From Microscillaceae bacterium (lineage in GTDB: Bacteria; Bacteroidota; Bacteroidia; Cytophagales; Microscillaceae): DNA of 37,818 nt. The notes under the pieces are model-generated. The model was not told where the DNA came from and made no database searches. It saw only the letters and a list, made by a program, of their open reading frames with translations. Below, piece after piece: positions 7,782 through 15,625 of the stretch. Every line of letters starts with the position of its first letter. Position 1 is the stretch's first letter. Both the position numbers and the translations under genes were made by a program. The DNA lies in contig DMXI01000127.1 in the NCBI GenBank assembly GCA_003483885.1, positions 1 to 37,818 on the forward strand, given 5' to 3'.

Positions 7782-7797
7782 ATGACAAGATCATTGC

Positions 7798-8928
7798 ATG
7801 AAAAATTATAATATGGGAAAAATAGCACTGATTACCGGAATTACTGGGCAAGACGGCGCTTATCTGGCTGATCTTCTCTTAGAAAAGGGATATCAAGTAC
7901 ACGGGATAAAACGTCGTACTTCTTTGATAAATACCGATAGGATAGATCACTTATATCAAGACCCTCACGAAGAAGAAGTTAAATTTACCCTGCATTATGG
8001 TGATTTAACTGATTCGGCCAACATCATAAGAATTATTCAGGAAGTACAACCAGACGAAATTTACAATCTGGGTGCTATGTCTCATGTGAAGGTAAGTTTT
8101 GAGATGCCTGAATATACAGGTAATGTGGATGGCTTGGGAACCCTCAGAATACTCGAAGCAGTGAGATTGTTAGGGCTAACTCAAAAAACCAGGATTTACC
8201 AAGCGTCTACCTCAGAATTATACGGCTTGGTTCAAGAAGTACCCCAAAGCGAAAAAACCCCATTTTACCCTCGCTCACCTTACGCCGTAGCCAAACTGTA
8301 CGGCTATTGGATCACTGTCAATTATCGGGAAGCTTATCAAATGTATGCTGTCAATGGTATTTTATTTAACCATGAGTCTCCTTTACGAGGAGAAACATTT
8401 GTAACTCGAAAAATCACCCGAGCAGTATCTCGTATTGCTTTAGGGCTTCAGGAAAAGATGTATTTAGGCAATATGGATGCAAAACGTGATTGGGGCCACG
8501 CCAAGGATTATGTACAAGCAATGTGGCTTATGTTGCAGCAAGATACACCTGAGGATTATGTAATAGCTACCGGTATTACTACTACTGTGAGAGACTTTGT
8601 AAAGATGGCTTTCCAAGAAGTAGGCATTGAGTTAGCGTTTCAAGGCAAAGGGGTAGAAGAAATAGCGGTAGTTAAAAGCTGTACAAATTCAAAGTACCAA
8701 CTTCCTAATGATATGGTAGTAGTGGCAGTAGACCCTCGTTATTTTAGACCTACTGAAGTGGAGTTGTTGATTGGTAACCCAGAAAAAGCTCAAAAACAGT
8801 TAAACTGGATACCTCAATATGATTTACCAGCATTGATAAAAGATATGGTACAAGCAGATCTTGAATTATTTAAAAGAGATCAATATTTAAAGCAAGGTGG
8901 GCACGACATAATGAATTATCATGAATAA
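7798..8928 (+). CDS. gmd: GDP-mannose 4,6-dehydratase
   Basis: A 376-residue extended SDR that converts GDP-D-mannose to GDP-4-keto-6-deoxy-D-mannose, the first step to GDP-L-fucose. Visible hallmarks are the cofactor motif ITGITGQDGAYLA near the N-terminus, HYGDLTDS, the catalytic STSELYG with SPYAVAK downstream, the signature FNHESPLRGETFVTRKI, and DWGHAKDYVQAMWLMLQ. Length matches the family (about 370). An alternative start is the ATG at 7813 (MGKIALITG), which removes five residues and would fit the family's usual N-terminus. The stop overlaps the start of fcl by 8 bp, implying translational coupling of the two successive enzymes. Confidence 0.96.
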   Translation: MKNYNMGKIALITGITGQDGAYLADLLLEKGYQVHGIKRRTSLINTDRIDHLYQDPHEEEVKFTLHYGDLTDSANIIRIIQEVQPDEIYNLGAMSHVKVSFEMPEYTGNVDGLGTLRILEAVRLLGLTQKTRIYQASTSELYGLVQEVPQSEKTPFYPRSPYAVAKLYGYWITVNYREAYQMYAVNGILFNHESPLRGETFVTRKITRAVSRIALGLQEKMYLGNMDAKRDWGHAKDYVQAMWLMLQQDTPEDYVIATGITTTVRDFVKMAFQEVGIELAFQGKGVEEIAVVKSCTNSKYQLPNDMVVVAVDPRYFRPTEVELLIGNPEKAQKQLNWIPQYDLPALIKDMVQADLELFKRDQYLKQGGHDIMNYHE

Positions 8929-9844
8929 AGATAGCAAAATATATATTGCTGGACACCGAGGTATGGTAGGTTCTGCTATTCTTCGCAAGCTGCAAAAGGA
9001 AGGCTTCAATAATTTTGTCTACAGTAACTCCAAAGACTTGGACTTGCGTAATCAAACCGCTGTTGCCGATTTTTTTGCCAAAGAAAAGCCTGAGTACGTT
9101 TTTTTGGCGGCAGCCAAGGTAGGAGGCATTGGTGCCAATAACACCTACCGCGCTGAGTTTCTATACGATAACTTGATGATTCAATCCAATGTAATTCATC
9201 AATCTTATGTACATGGAGTAAAAAAGCTAATGTTCCTGGGTTCTTCTTGTATTTATCCTAAAATGGCTCCTCAACCGCTCAAAGAGGATTATTTGCTCAC
9301 TGGCAGCCTGGAACCTACCAACGAACCTTATGCTGTTGCCAAAATCTCTGGTATCAAGATGTGTGAGGAGTATCGCTTTCAATACGATTGTAATTTTATC
9401 TCGGTCATGCCTACCAATTTGTATGGGCCTAACGATAATTATGACCTCAAAAACTCACACGTATTACCAGCACTTTTACGCAAATTTCACGAAGCCAAAG
9501 AAAACAATGCTCCCTCGGTAGAAGTGTGGGGAACAGGCTCTCCATTAAGAGAGTTTTTGCACGTGGATGATTTGGCAGATGCTTGTTATTTTTTGATGCA
9601 ACATTACAATGAAAAGGGTTTCATCAATATTGGAACAGGTACCGATGTTAGTATTAAAGAGTTGGCCTTAATTATAAAAGACGTAGTAGGCTACGAAGGT
9701 GAGCTACAATTTGATGTTTCTAAACCTGATGGTACTCCCCGAAAATTAATGGATGTAGATAGGTTACATAAATTGGGCTGGAAGCATACTATAGAGTTAA
9801 GAGAAGGAATTGAGCGTACTTATAAACAAAAATTTTTGAATTAA
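8921..9844 (+). CDS. fcl: GDP-L-fucose synthase
   Basis: This 307-residue SDR epimerises and reduces GDP-4-keto-6-deoxymannose to GDP-L-fucose with NADPH. The motif is GHRGMVGSA (11-19); LGSSCIYPK holds Ser108/Ser109 and Cys110, and EPYAVAK holds Tyr137 and Lys141. AAAKVGGIGANN and MPTNLYGPNDNYD are also diagnostic. Length is normal (about 310). It overlaps gmd by 8 bp and is followed 18 bp later by rmlB, so these three genes look like one transcript. It acts in the cytosol and supplies fucose to the surface glycan. Confidence 0.96.
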   Translation: MNKDSKIYIAGHRGMVGSAILRKLQKEGFNNFVYSNSKDLDLRNQTAVADFFAKEKPEYVFLAAAKVGGIGANNTYRAEFLYDNLMIQSNVIHQSYVHGVKKLMFLGSSCIYPKMAPQPLKEDYLLTGSLEPTNEPYAVAKISGIKMCEEYRFQYDCNFISVMPTNLYGPNDNYDLKNSHVLPALLRKFHEAKENNAPSVEVWGTGSPLREFLHVDDLADACYFLMQHYNEKGFINIGTGTDVSIKELALIIKDVVGYEGELQFDVSKPDGTPRKLMDVDRLHKLGWKHTIELREGIERTYKQKFLN

Positions 9845-9862
9845 TTTGACACAACTTTTCTC

Positions 9863-10912
9863 ATGAAGATTCTTATTACTGGTGGAGCTGGATTTATCGG
9901 CTCTCATGTTATTCGCTTGTTTGTAAATAAATATCCTGACTATCAAATCTTTAACCTGGATAAACTCACTTATGCAGGAAACCTGGCCAACTTAAAAGAC
10001 ATAGAGGATAAGCCCAATTACACTTTTTTGAAGGGTGACATTGTTGATCAGGACTATATTCAGGAGATTTTTAAAACCTATCAGTTTGATGGGGTCATTC
10101 ACCTGGCCGCAGAATCACATGTAGATCGCTCTATTCTAAACCCGTTAGAGTTTGTTCAAACCAACGTACTAGGCACTGTAAACTTACTCAACATAGCACG
10201 TCATTCCTGGAAAGAAAATTATGATAATAAGTTGTTTTATCATGTTTCCACTGATGAAGTTTATGGCTCATTAGGCGCAGAAGGATTGTTTTCTGAAACC
10301 ACAGCTTATGACCCTCACTCCCCTTATTCAGCGTCAAAGGCTAGTTCTGATCATTTTGTCAGAGCCTATCACGATACTTTTGATTTACCAGTTGTGATTT
10401 CAAACTGCTCAAATAACTACGGCCCTTACCAATTCCCTGAGAAATTATTGCCGTTGTTTATTCACAATATTAAAAACAACAAGCCTTTACCAGTATATGG
10501 CAAGGGGGAAAATGTACGTGATTGGTTGTATGTAGAAGACCACGCCAAAGCAATTGACCAGATATTTCACAAAGGAAAAAAAGGGGAAACCTATAATATT
10601 GGAGGACTGAATGAATGGCAAAATATTCGTCTGATTGAGTTGATGTGTAGTATTATGGATCGGAAACTAGCTCAACCAGATGGAACAGCCGCTCAGTTAA
10701 TCACCTTTGTAAAAGATCGGGCTGGTCATGATTTACGTTACGCAATAGATGCCTCAAAAATCAAGAATGAATTAGGCTGGGAACCATCACTAAATTTTGA
10801 ACAAGGGTTGGAATTGACTATAGATTGGTATTTAAATAATACCGAATGGTTGGAAAACGTGACTAGTGGCGAGTATCAAAAATATTATGAAACTCAATAT
10901 GAACAACGCTAA
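9863..10912 (+). CDS. rmlB: dTDP-glucose 4,6-dehydratase
   Basis: A 349-residue extended SDR that makes dTDP-4-keto-6-deoxy-D-glucose from dTDP-glucose. The NAD motif GGAGFIGSH is at 7-15, AAESHVDRS follows near residue 82, and the catalytic Thr130-Asp131-Glu132 triad sits in STDEVYGSL, with Tyr155 and Lys159 in PYSASK. SNNYGPYQFPEKL and NVRDWLYVEDH are standard RmlB signatures. It precedes rmlA and rmlC, but a 274-bp gap with a long inverted repeat separates it from rmlA, so the rml genes may not all share one transcript. The product feeds RmlC here. Confidence 0.96.
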   Translation: MKILITGGAGFIGSHVIRLFVNKYPDYQIFNLDKLTYAGNLANLKDIEDKPNYTFLKGDIVDQDYIQEIFKTYQFDGVIHLAAESHVDRSILNPLEFVQTNVLGTVNLLNIARHSWKENYDNKLFYHVSTDEVYGSLGAEGLFSETTAYDPHSPYSASKASSDHFVRAYHDTFDLPVVISNCSNNYGPYQFPEKLLPLFIHNIKNNKPLPVYGKGENVRDWLYVEDHAKAIDQIFHKGKKGETYNIGGLNEWQNIRLIELMCSIMDRKLAQPDGTAAQLITFVKDRAGHDLRYAIDASKIKNELGWEPSLNFEQGLELTIDWYLNNTEWLENVTSGEYQKYYETQYEQR

Positions 10913-11100
10913 AAAAACCTGCGAAACAATCGTCTAAATTAGGGTAAACCCACTTTCGTTATCCTGGCTTGTCGGGATGCAGTCATTTTTATTGCCTGTG
11001 GTGCTGCTACAAACAGTCATTGTAAACCTTGGCACTAATAGAGAAATGCCTCAGATAGTATTGTGTTTTTACCCTCCAAAAACGAAAATTTATTTTAAAT

Positions 11101-11146
11101 ATTTTCAAAAAATGCGGCAGCATAACAAGCGGCATTTTTTGAAAAT
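11101..11146. repeat. Perfect 15-bp inverted repeat between rmlB and rmlA
   Basis: Bases 11101-11115 (ATTTTCAAAAAATGC) and 11132-11146 are exact reverse complements separated by 16 bp. The repeat lies 40 bp upstream of the rmlA ATG. A -7-like TATGTTTG (11152-11159) sits directly next to it, although a properly spaced TTTG was not found. It may be an operator, a leader hairpin or an attenuator/terminator after rmlB. Confidence 0.6.
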
Positions 11147-11186
11147 GTTTTTATGTTTGCAAAAAATAAAACCCCTCTTTTAAACT

Positions 11187-12056
11187 ATGAAAGGAATTAT
11201 CTTGGCAGGAGGTTCTGGAACCCGTTTACACCCCCTCACATTATCAGTCAGCAAACAACTACTTCCAGTATATGACAAACCTATGATTTATTATCCGCTC
11301 TCTACCCTTATGAGTGCTGGTATTCAGGAAATTCTTATTATTACAACTCCCCAGGATAATCCGACTTTTCAAAAATTGCTGGGGGATGGTTCTCAATTGG
11401 GATGTTCCTTTTCTTATGCCATTCAAGAAAATCCAGAGGGGTTAGCCCAAGCATTTATCATTGGAAAAGAGTTTATTGGGCAAGAAAAGGTAGCATTGAT
11501 TTTAGGTGACAATATTTTCTATGGTACTGGTCTCAAAAAACTTCTACAAGCACAAAATAACCCTACTGGCGGGGTGGTATTTGCATATCATGTATCTGAT
11601 CCTGAAAGATATGGAGTAGTAGAGTTTGATCAAGATAATAAAGCAATATCAATAGAAGAAAAGCCAGCCAAACCCAAATCAAACTTTGCCGTACCAGGCC
11701 TATATTTCTATGATAATCAAGTAGTAGAAATCGCTAAATCATTAAAGCCTTCTGCTCGGGGAGAATTAGAAATCACGGATGTAAACCGACATTACTTACA
11801 ACAAGATCAACTTTCAGTAGGGATTTTAGACCGTGGTACTGCTTGGTTAGACACAGGTACTTTTACTTCTCTTATGCAAGCAGGGCAGTTTGTACAAGTA
11901 ATAGAAGAACGTCAAGGACTCAAAATTGGCTCTATAGAGGAAACCGCCTACGAAATGGGATATATCAATGATGAGGAGTTATTAAAAATCGCTCAACCTT
12001 TGGTAAAGAGTGGTTATGGAGATTATCTAATCAATTTAGTAAACAAAGACTTTTAA
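11187..12056 (+). CDS. rmlA: Glucose-1-phosphate thymidylyltransferase
   Basis: A 289-residue nucleotidyltransferase that joins glucose 1-phosphate and dTTP to give dTDP-glucose. The N-terminal loop GGSGTRL (8-14) followed by SKQLLPVYDKPM binds the nucleotide; LILGDNIFYG (Asp108) and RGELEITDVN are further family marks, as is WLDTGT late in the protein. Length fits the short RmlA class (about 290). The end is 12 bp before rmlC, so the two are co-transcribed. It is cytosolic and commits glucose 1-phosphate to deoxyhexose synthesis; in other species the end product dTDP-rhamnose feeds back on this enzyme. Confidence 0.97.
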   Translation: MKGIILAGGSGTRLHPLTLSVSKQLLPVYDKPMIYYPLSTLMSAGIQEILIITTPQDNPTFQKLLGDGSQLGCSFSYAIQENPEGLAQAFIIGKEFIGQEKVALILGDNIFYGTGLKKLLQAQNNPTGGVVFAYHVSDPERYGVVEFDQDNKAISIEEKPAKPKSNFAVPGLYFYDNQVVEIAKSLKPSARGELEITDVNRHYLQQDQLSVGILDRGTAWLDTGTFTSLMQAGQFVQVIEERQGLKIGSIEETAYEMGYINDEELLKIAQPLVKSGYGDYLINLVNKDF

Positions 12057-12068
12057 AATACAACGCCC

Positions 12069-12620
12069 ATGCCTTTTTTAGAAACTCCTATCAAGGACTT
12101 ATGGTTATTTGAGCCTCGTATATTTTCAGACGACCGAGGCTATTTTTACGAAAGTTTCAATCAAAACGAGTTTACCAAAGCAACTGGTGTCCAAGCCTAC
12201 TTTGTACAGGATAATCATTCCTCTTCAAATTATGGTGTGTTAAGAGGTTTGCATTTTCAAAAACCACCCTATACTCAATCCAAGCTTATCAAAGTCTTGA
12301 AAGGTAAGATTTTAGATGTAGTAGTGGATTTGAGAAGTAACAAGCCCACTTTTGGCCAACACTTAAGTTTTGAGCTTTCTGCTGAGAACAAAAAACAATT
12401 GTATGTGCCCAAAGGATTCGCCCATGGTTTTGTGGTACTCAGTGAAGTAGCAGAAGTTTTATACAAATGTGATGAGTTTTATGCTCCTCAATCAGAGTCT
12501 GGGATTATATACAATGACGCTAATCTGAATATTAACTGGAAAATCAAAAGTGATGATCTAGTCATATCAGGAAAAGACAAATTGTTACCCTCTTTAGAGG
12601 CATCAGCAAAGCTTTTTTAA
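12069..12620 (+). CDS. rmlC: dTDP-4-dehydrorhamnose 3,5-epimerase
   Basis: This 183-residue cupin converts dTDP-4-keto-6-deoxy-D-glucose to dTDP-4-keto-L-rhamnose. The catalytic His62 is in LRGLHFQ and the catalytic Tyr132 in VLYKCDEFY; the sequence YVPKGFAHGFVVLS is the typical strand and turn. Size is normal (about 180). It follows rmlA by 12 bp. The expected reductase RmlD is not found after it or elsewhere in the window; a dTDP-rhamnose 4-epimerase-like gene is at 26598. A hairpin follows at 12695-12718. Confidence 0.96.
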   Translation: MPFLETPIKDLWLFEPRIFSDDRGYFYESFNQNEFTKATGVQAYFVQDNHSSSNYGVLRGLHFQKPPYTQSKLIKVLKGKILDVVVDLRSNKPTFGQHLSFELSAENKKQLYVPKGFAHGFVVLSEVAEVLYKCDEFYAPQSESGIIYNDANLNINWKIKSDDLVISGKDKLLPSLEASAKLF

Positions 12621-12694
12621 GTACAAACATTGCGATGACTTAAGTACATATTATCAACTATTAGTCATCATTGACAAACCTGCTAATACAATAA

Positions 12695-12718
12695 GCAGTG
12701 GTCATTTTTTACCACTGC
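12695..12718 (+). terminator. Hairpin after rmlC
   Basis: GCAGTGGT (12695-12702) and ACCACTGC (12711-12718) form an 8-bp GC-rich stem with a T-rich 8-nt loop, 75 bp past the rmlC stop. No T run follows, so it may be a weak terminator or a processing and stability element. The remainder of the 180-bp gap to the next gene shows no clear promoter. Confidence 0.4.
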
Positions 12719-12800
12719 AATAGTTACCTATCAAATTAGTTTTAATGTATGTGCTATGCTATTTATCTAGATTTTAGGATCTACTAAGTTATTTTTCAAA

Positions 12801-14054
12801 ATGGGAAAAAAATTGGCAGTTATTGGGTTAGGGTATGTAGGTTTACCTCTTGCTGTAGCGTTTGGAAATAAACATGAAGTTATTGGCTTTGATATTAACT
12901 CAGCACGAATCGATGAACTGCGTAATGGCTTTGACAGAACCTTAGAAGTCGACAAAGCTACATTAAAAGCGTCCAGTCAACTTGAGTTTACCAATACTAT
13001 CAGTAGTATTCAAGACGCACAAATATATATAATTACGGTTCCTACTCCTATAGATCAGGCCAAACAACCTGACCTTACCCCTTTGCGCAAATCTTCAGAG
13101 GCAATTGGTAAAATTCTAAAAAAGGGAGATATTGTAGTATATGAATCTACTGTTTTTCCTGGATGTACAGAGGAGGTATGTGTACCAATTCTAGAAGCAC
13201 AGAGTGGACTCAAATACAATCAAGACTTTTATTGCGGATATTCACCGGAAAGAATCAATCCAGGTGATAAAGTCCATACTGTTACGAAAATAAAAAAAGT
13301 GGTGAGTGGTAGTACTGAAGAAGTAGCTCAAGAATTGAATGAACTTTATGGCTCAATCATTACTGCCGGAACCTTTTTGGCATCTTCTATCAAAGTAGCT
13401 GAAGCCGCAAAGGTAATTGAAAATGCACAACGAGACTTAAATATTGCTTTTGTCAATGAATTGGCACTTATTTTCGATAAATTAGATATAGATACACACG
13501 ATGTTTTAGAAGCTGCCGGGACCAAGTGGAATTTTTTACCGTTTAAACCAGGATTGGTTGGTGGTCATTGTATTGGGGTTGACCCTTATTACTTAACTCA
13601 TAAAGCCGAAAGCATAGGGTATAACCCTCAGGTAATTTTATCTGGACGACGTATTAATGACAATATGGGGCAATATGTGGCCAATAAAGTCATCAAATTA
13701 TTGATACAAAATAATTTCACCATTCGTGAATCACGCATATTGATTCTGGGTTTTACCTTTAAGGAAAATTGCCCTGATACCCGTAATACCAGGGTAATAG
13801 ATGTAGTAAAAGAACTTGAGGAATTTGGTATTAAAGTAGAAGTGTATGATCCTCACGCTGATAAGGAAGAAGTAAAAGAGGAATACGGTATTGAGTTAAT
13901 TGATGCTCCTATTGGTCAGTACGAAGGTATTATATTGGCTGTATCCCACAACGATTTTCAAGAATTTCCATTAGAATCCTACCAAAAAGAACGCGCAGTG
14001 GTTTATGATGTCAAGGCATTTTTTGACAAAAATAAAGTAACGGCAAGGTTGTAA
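12801..14054 (+). CDS. tviB: UDP-GlcNAc/GalNAc 6-dehydrogenase, TviB/WbpO type
   Basis: This 417-residue nucleotide-sugar dehydrogenase oxidises C6 of a UDP-N-acetylhexosamine to the uronic acid with two NAD. The NAD motif GLGYVGLPLA is at 9-18. VPTPID, ESTVFPGCTEE and GYSPERINPGD follow, and the catalytic Cys257 lies in GGHCIGVDPYYLTH. The stretches KVAEAAKVIENAQRDLNIA and LGFTFKENCPDTRNTR are almost the same as I recall in S. Typhi TviB (Vi antigen) and in WbpO. With the TviC-like epimerase at 6497, the product should be UDP-GalNAcA (or UDP-GlcNAcA). It stands alone between two long gaps, so it may be its own transcription unit. UDP-glucose dehydrogenase is unlikely on these signatures. Confidence 0.9.
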   Translation: MGKKLAVIGLGYVGLPLAVAFGNKHEVIGFDINSARIDELRNGFDRTLEVDKATLKASSQLEFTNTISSIQDAQIYIITVPTPIDQAKQPDLTPLRKSSEAIGKILKKGDIVVYESTVFPGCTEEVCVPILEAQSGLKYNQDFYCGYSPERINPGDKVHTVTKIKKVVSGSTEEVAQELNELYGSIITAGTFLASSIKVAEAAKVIENAQRDLNIAFVNELALIFDKLDIDTHDVLEAAGTKWNFLPFKPGLVGGHCIGVDPYYLTHKAESIGYNPQVILSGRRINDNMGQYVANKVIKLLIQNNFTIRESRILILGFTFKENCPDTRNTRVIDVVKELEEFGIKVEVYDPHADKEEVKEEYGIELIDAPIGQYEGIILAVSHNDFQEFPLESYQKERAVVYDVKAFFDKNKVTARL

Positions 14055-14322
14055 AAACCAAAAACCCAAAGTTCTTAGGATGCTCCTTAATGACGCACGT
14101 AAAAATAAAGATTGAGGTAAATAAGCGTACTAAAAAAATGGTAGTCTCTCCTATCATATATTAGTGATGCATCTATTAAAAGCATTGGTTTACGCTAAGA
14201 TTTCACTAGTATTATTTATAACCAGCAGCTGAAAGCCCACTTAAAAAAACAGAAAATAATCATATCTCCATTTCTGACAAACCCAACATTCTTTCGTCTT
14301 TTGAAATACTAAGAAATATATA

Positions 14323-14353
14323 CAAACACCCCTTACTACTTGAGGGGTGTTTG
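14323..14353. terminator. Hairpin in the tviB-pseB gap
   Basis: CAAACACCCCT (14323-14333) and AGGGGTGTTTG (14343-14353) are a perfect 11-bp stem with a 9-nt loop. No T run follows on either strand, but the position between two transcription units and the GC-rich stem suggest a terminator or transcript end for tviB, 270 bp after its stop. Confidence 0.5.
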
Positions 14354-14434
14354 CATACCCCAACTGGTCCATTTTATAAAATATTTTGAGCTAATTGATT
14401 ATTGATCCAGGATTGATTTTTAGATAGAGAATGG

Positions 14435-14464
14435 TTGTTTATTCGTAAGGCTTTCATAACTTTG
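14435..14464 (+). promoter_or_regulatory. Promoter of the pseudaminic acid operon
   Basis: TTG at 14435-14437, 19 bp, then TAACTTTG at 14457-14464. The -7 box matches TAnnTTTG fully; the upstream element is GTTG instead of TTTG. It lies about 110 bp before the pseB ATG. The following genes are so closely spaced that this promoter probably drives all of pseB to pseI. Confidence 0.62.
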
Positions 14465-14574
14465 CCGAGATATCTTTTGTTGAACAGCAAGTTTAGATAG
14501 TTCTATTCATCATCACTTGGTGGATTGTTTCAATGTGCTTAGAATATTTAACTTGTAGAATTTACTTAATATAG

Positions 14575-15621
14575 ATGATAGACCTTTCAAATCAATCTAT
14601 TTTAATTACAGGAGGAACTGGTTCATTCGGTAAAAAGTTTGTAAAAACAGTTCTTGAAAAATACCCAGGCATCAAAAGGTTAGTGATTTACTCTCGAGAT
14701 GAACTCAAACAATTTGAGATGTCACAAACCTTCCCTGAATCGAAATATCCTGGTATACGTTACTTCATTGGAGATATTAGAGACGAAGAACGTTTTAAAA
14801 GAGCTTGTGAAGGGATTGACATTATTATTCATGCTGCTGCGCTTAAGCAAGTGCCTGCCGCTGAGTATAATCCTATTGAGGCTATCAAAACAAATGTGTT
14901 AGGTGGTCAAAATGTAATTAATGCTGCGTTTGACTGTGGAGTTAAAAAAGTAATTGCATTATCTACTGATAAAGCTGCTGCTCCTATCAATTTATACGGT
15001 GCTACTAAACTTTGCTCTGATAAACTATTTATTGCAGCAAACCATATGAAAGGTAATCGTGACTTAAAATTATCTGTGGTTAGGTATGGTAATGTTATGG
15101 GAAGTCGTGGCTCTGTAATTCCGTTTTTCATGAAAAAACGAGAAGAAGGTGTCCTTCCAATTACTGATGAGCGCATGACACGTTTTAACATTACTCTTCA
15201 AGAAGGGGTTAATTTTGTGTTGAATTGTTTGGATCGCATGTGGGGAGGAGAGCTCTTTGTCCCAAAGATACCATCTTATCGTATTACCGATATTGCTACG
15301 GCTATTGCTCCTGAATGTGAAACCAAAGTTGTTGGAATTCGCCCTGGTGAAAAAGTACACGAAGAAATGATCACCGAAACGGATGCCTTGAATACTATTG
15401 AATTTGATGACTACTATGTGATTTTACCATCTATGGTAGATGATTTGTGGGATATTGAAAAGTTCAAAAACGAAAGTGGTAAAAATATTGGAAAAGCCTG
15501 TGAATTTGGTTTCAAATATAACAGTGGCACCAATCACCATTTCTTAAAGGTTGAGGAACTTCAAAAACTCATCGTAGAGCATGTAGATTCAAATTTCACT
15601 CCTACCCTTATCAAATCTTGA
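14575..15621 (+). CDS. pseB: UDP-GlcNAc 4,6-dehydratase (5-inverting)
   Basis: This 348-residue SDR carries out the first step of pseudaminic acid synthesis: UDP-GlcNAc to UDP-2-acetamido-2,6-dideoxy-beta-L-arabino-hexos-4-ulose. The cofactor motif ITGGTGSFGKKF is at 11-22. YSRDELKQFEM is the well-known FlaA1/PseB signature, and catalysis uses Asp132 and Lys133 of STDKAA with Tyr141 and Lys145 of NLYGATK. VRYGNVMGSRGSVIPFF and RPGEKVHEEM also match. It ends 4 bp before pseC. The short, non-membrane form separates it from the large retaining dehydratases (PglF/WbpM). Confidence 0.95.
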   Translation: MIDLSNQSILITGGTGSFGKKFVKTVLEKYPGIKRLVIYSRDELKQFEMSQTFPESKYPGIRYFIGDIRDEERFKRACEGIDIIIHAAALKQVPAAEYNPIEAIKTNVLGGQNVINAAFDCGVKKVIALSTDKAAAPINLYGATKLCSDKLFIAANHMKGNRDLKLSVVRYGNVMGSRGSVIPFFMKKREEGVLPITDERMTRFNITLQEGVNFVLNCLDRMWGGELFVPKIPSYRITDIATAIAPECETKVVGIRPGEKVHEEMITETDALNTIEFDDYYVILPSMVDDLWDIEKFKNESGKNIGKACEFGFKYNSGTNHHFLKVEELQKLIVEHVDSNFTPTLIKS

Positions 15622-15625
15622 TTTT

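Larger units (their letters stand above)
14055..14574. other. Intergenic gap between tviB and the pseudaminic acid operon
   Basis: A 520-bp AT-rich stretch with no acceptable gene on either strand. It holds a strong hairpin (14323-14353) and a promoter (14435-14464) for pseB. The first 250 bp show many short open frames but nothing protein-like. It could be a relic of a lost gene, or a boundary where the pse operon was inserted. Confidence 0.5.

Noticed and set aside
10977..11183. Open frame of 68 codons before rmlA
   Set aside because: It crosses the 15-bp inverted repeat and has no recognisable domain; non-coding composition.
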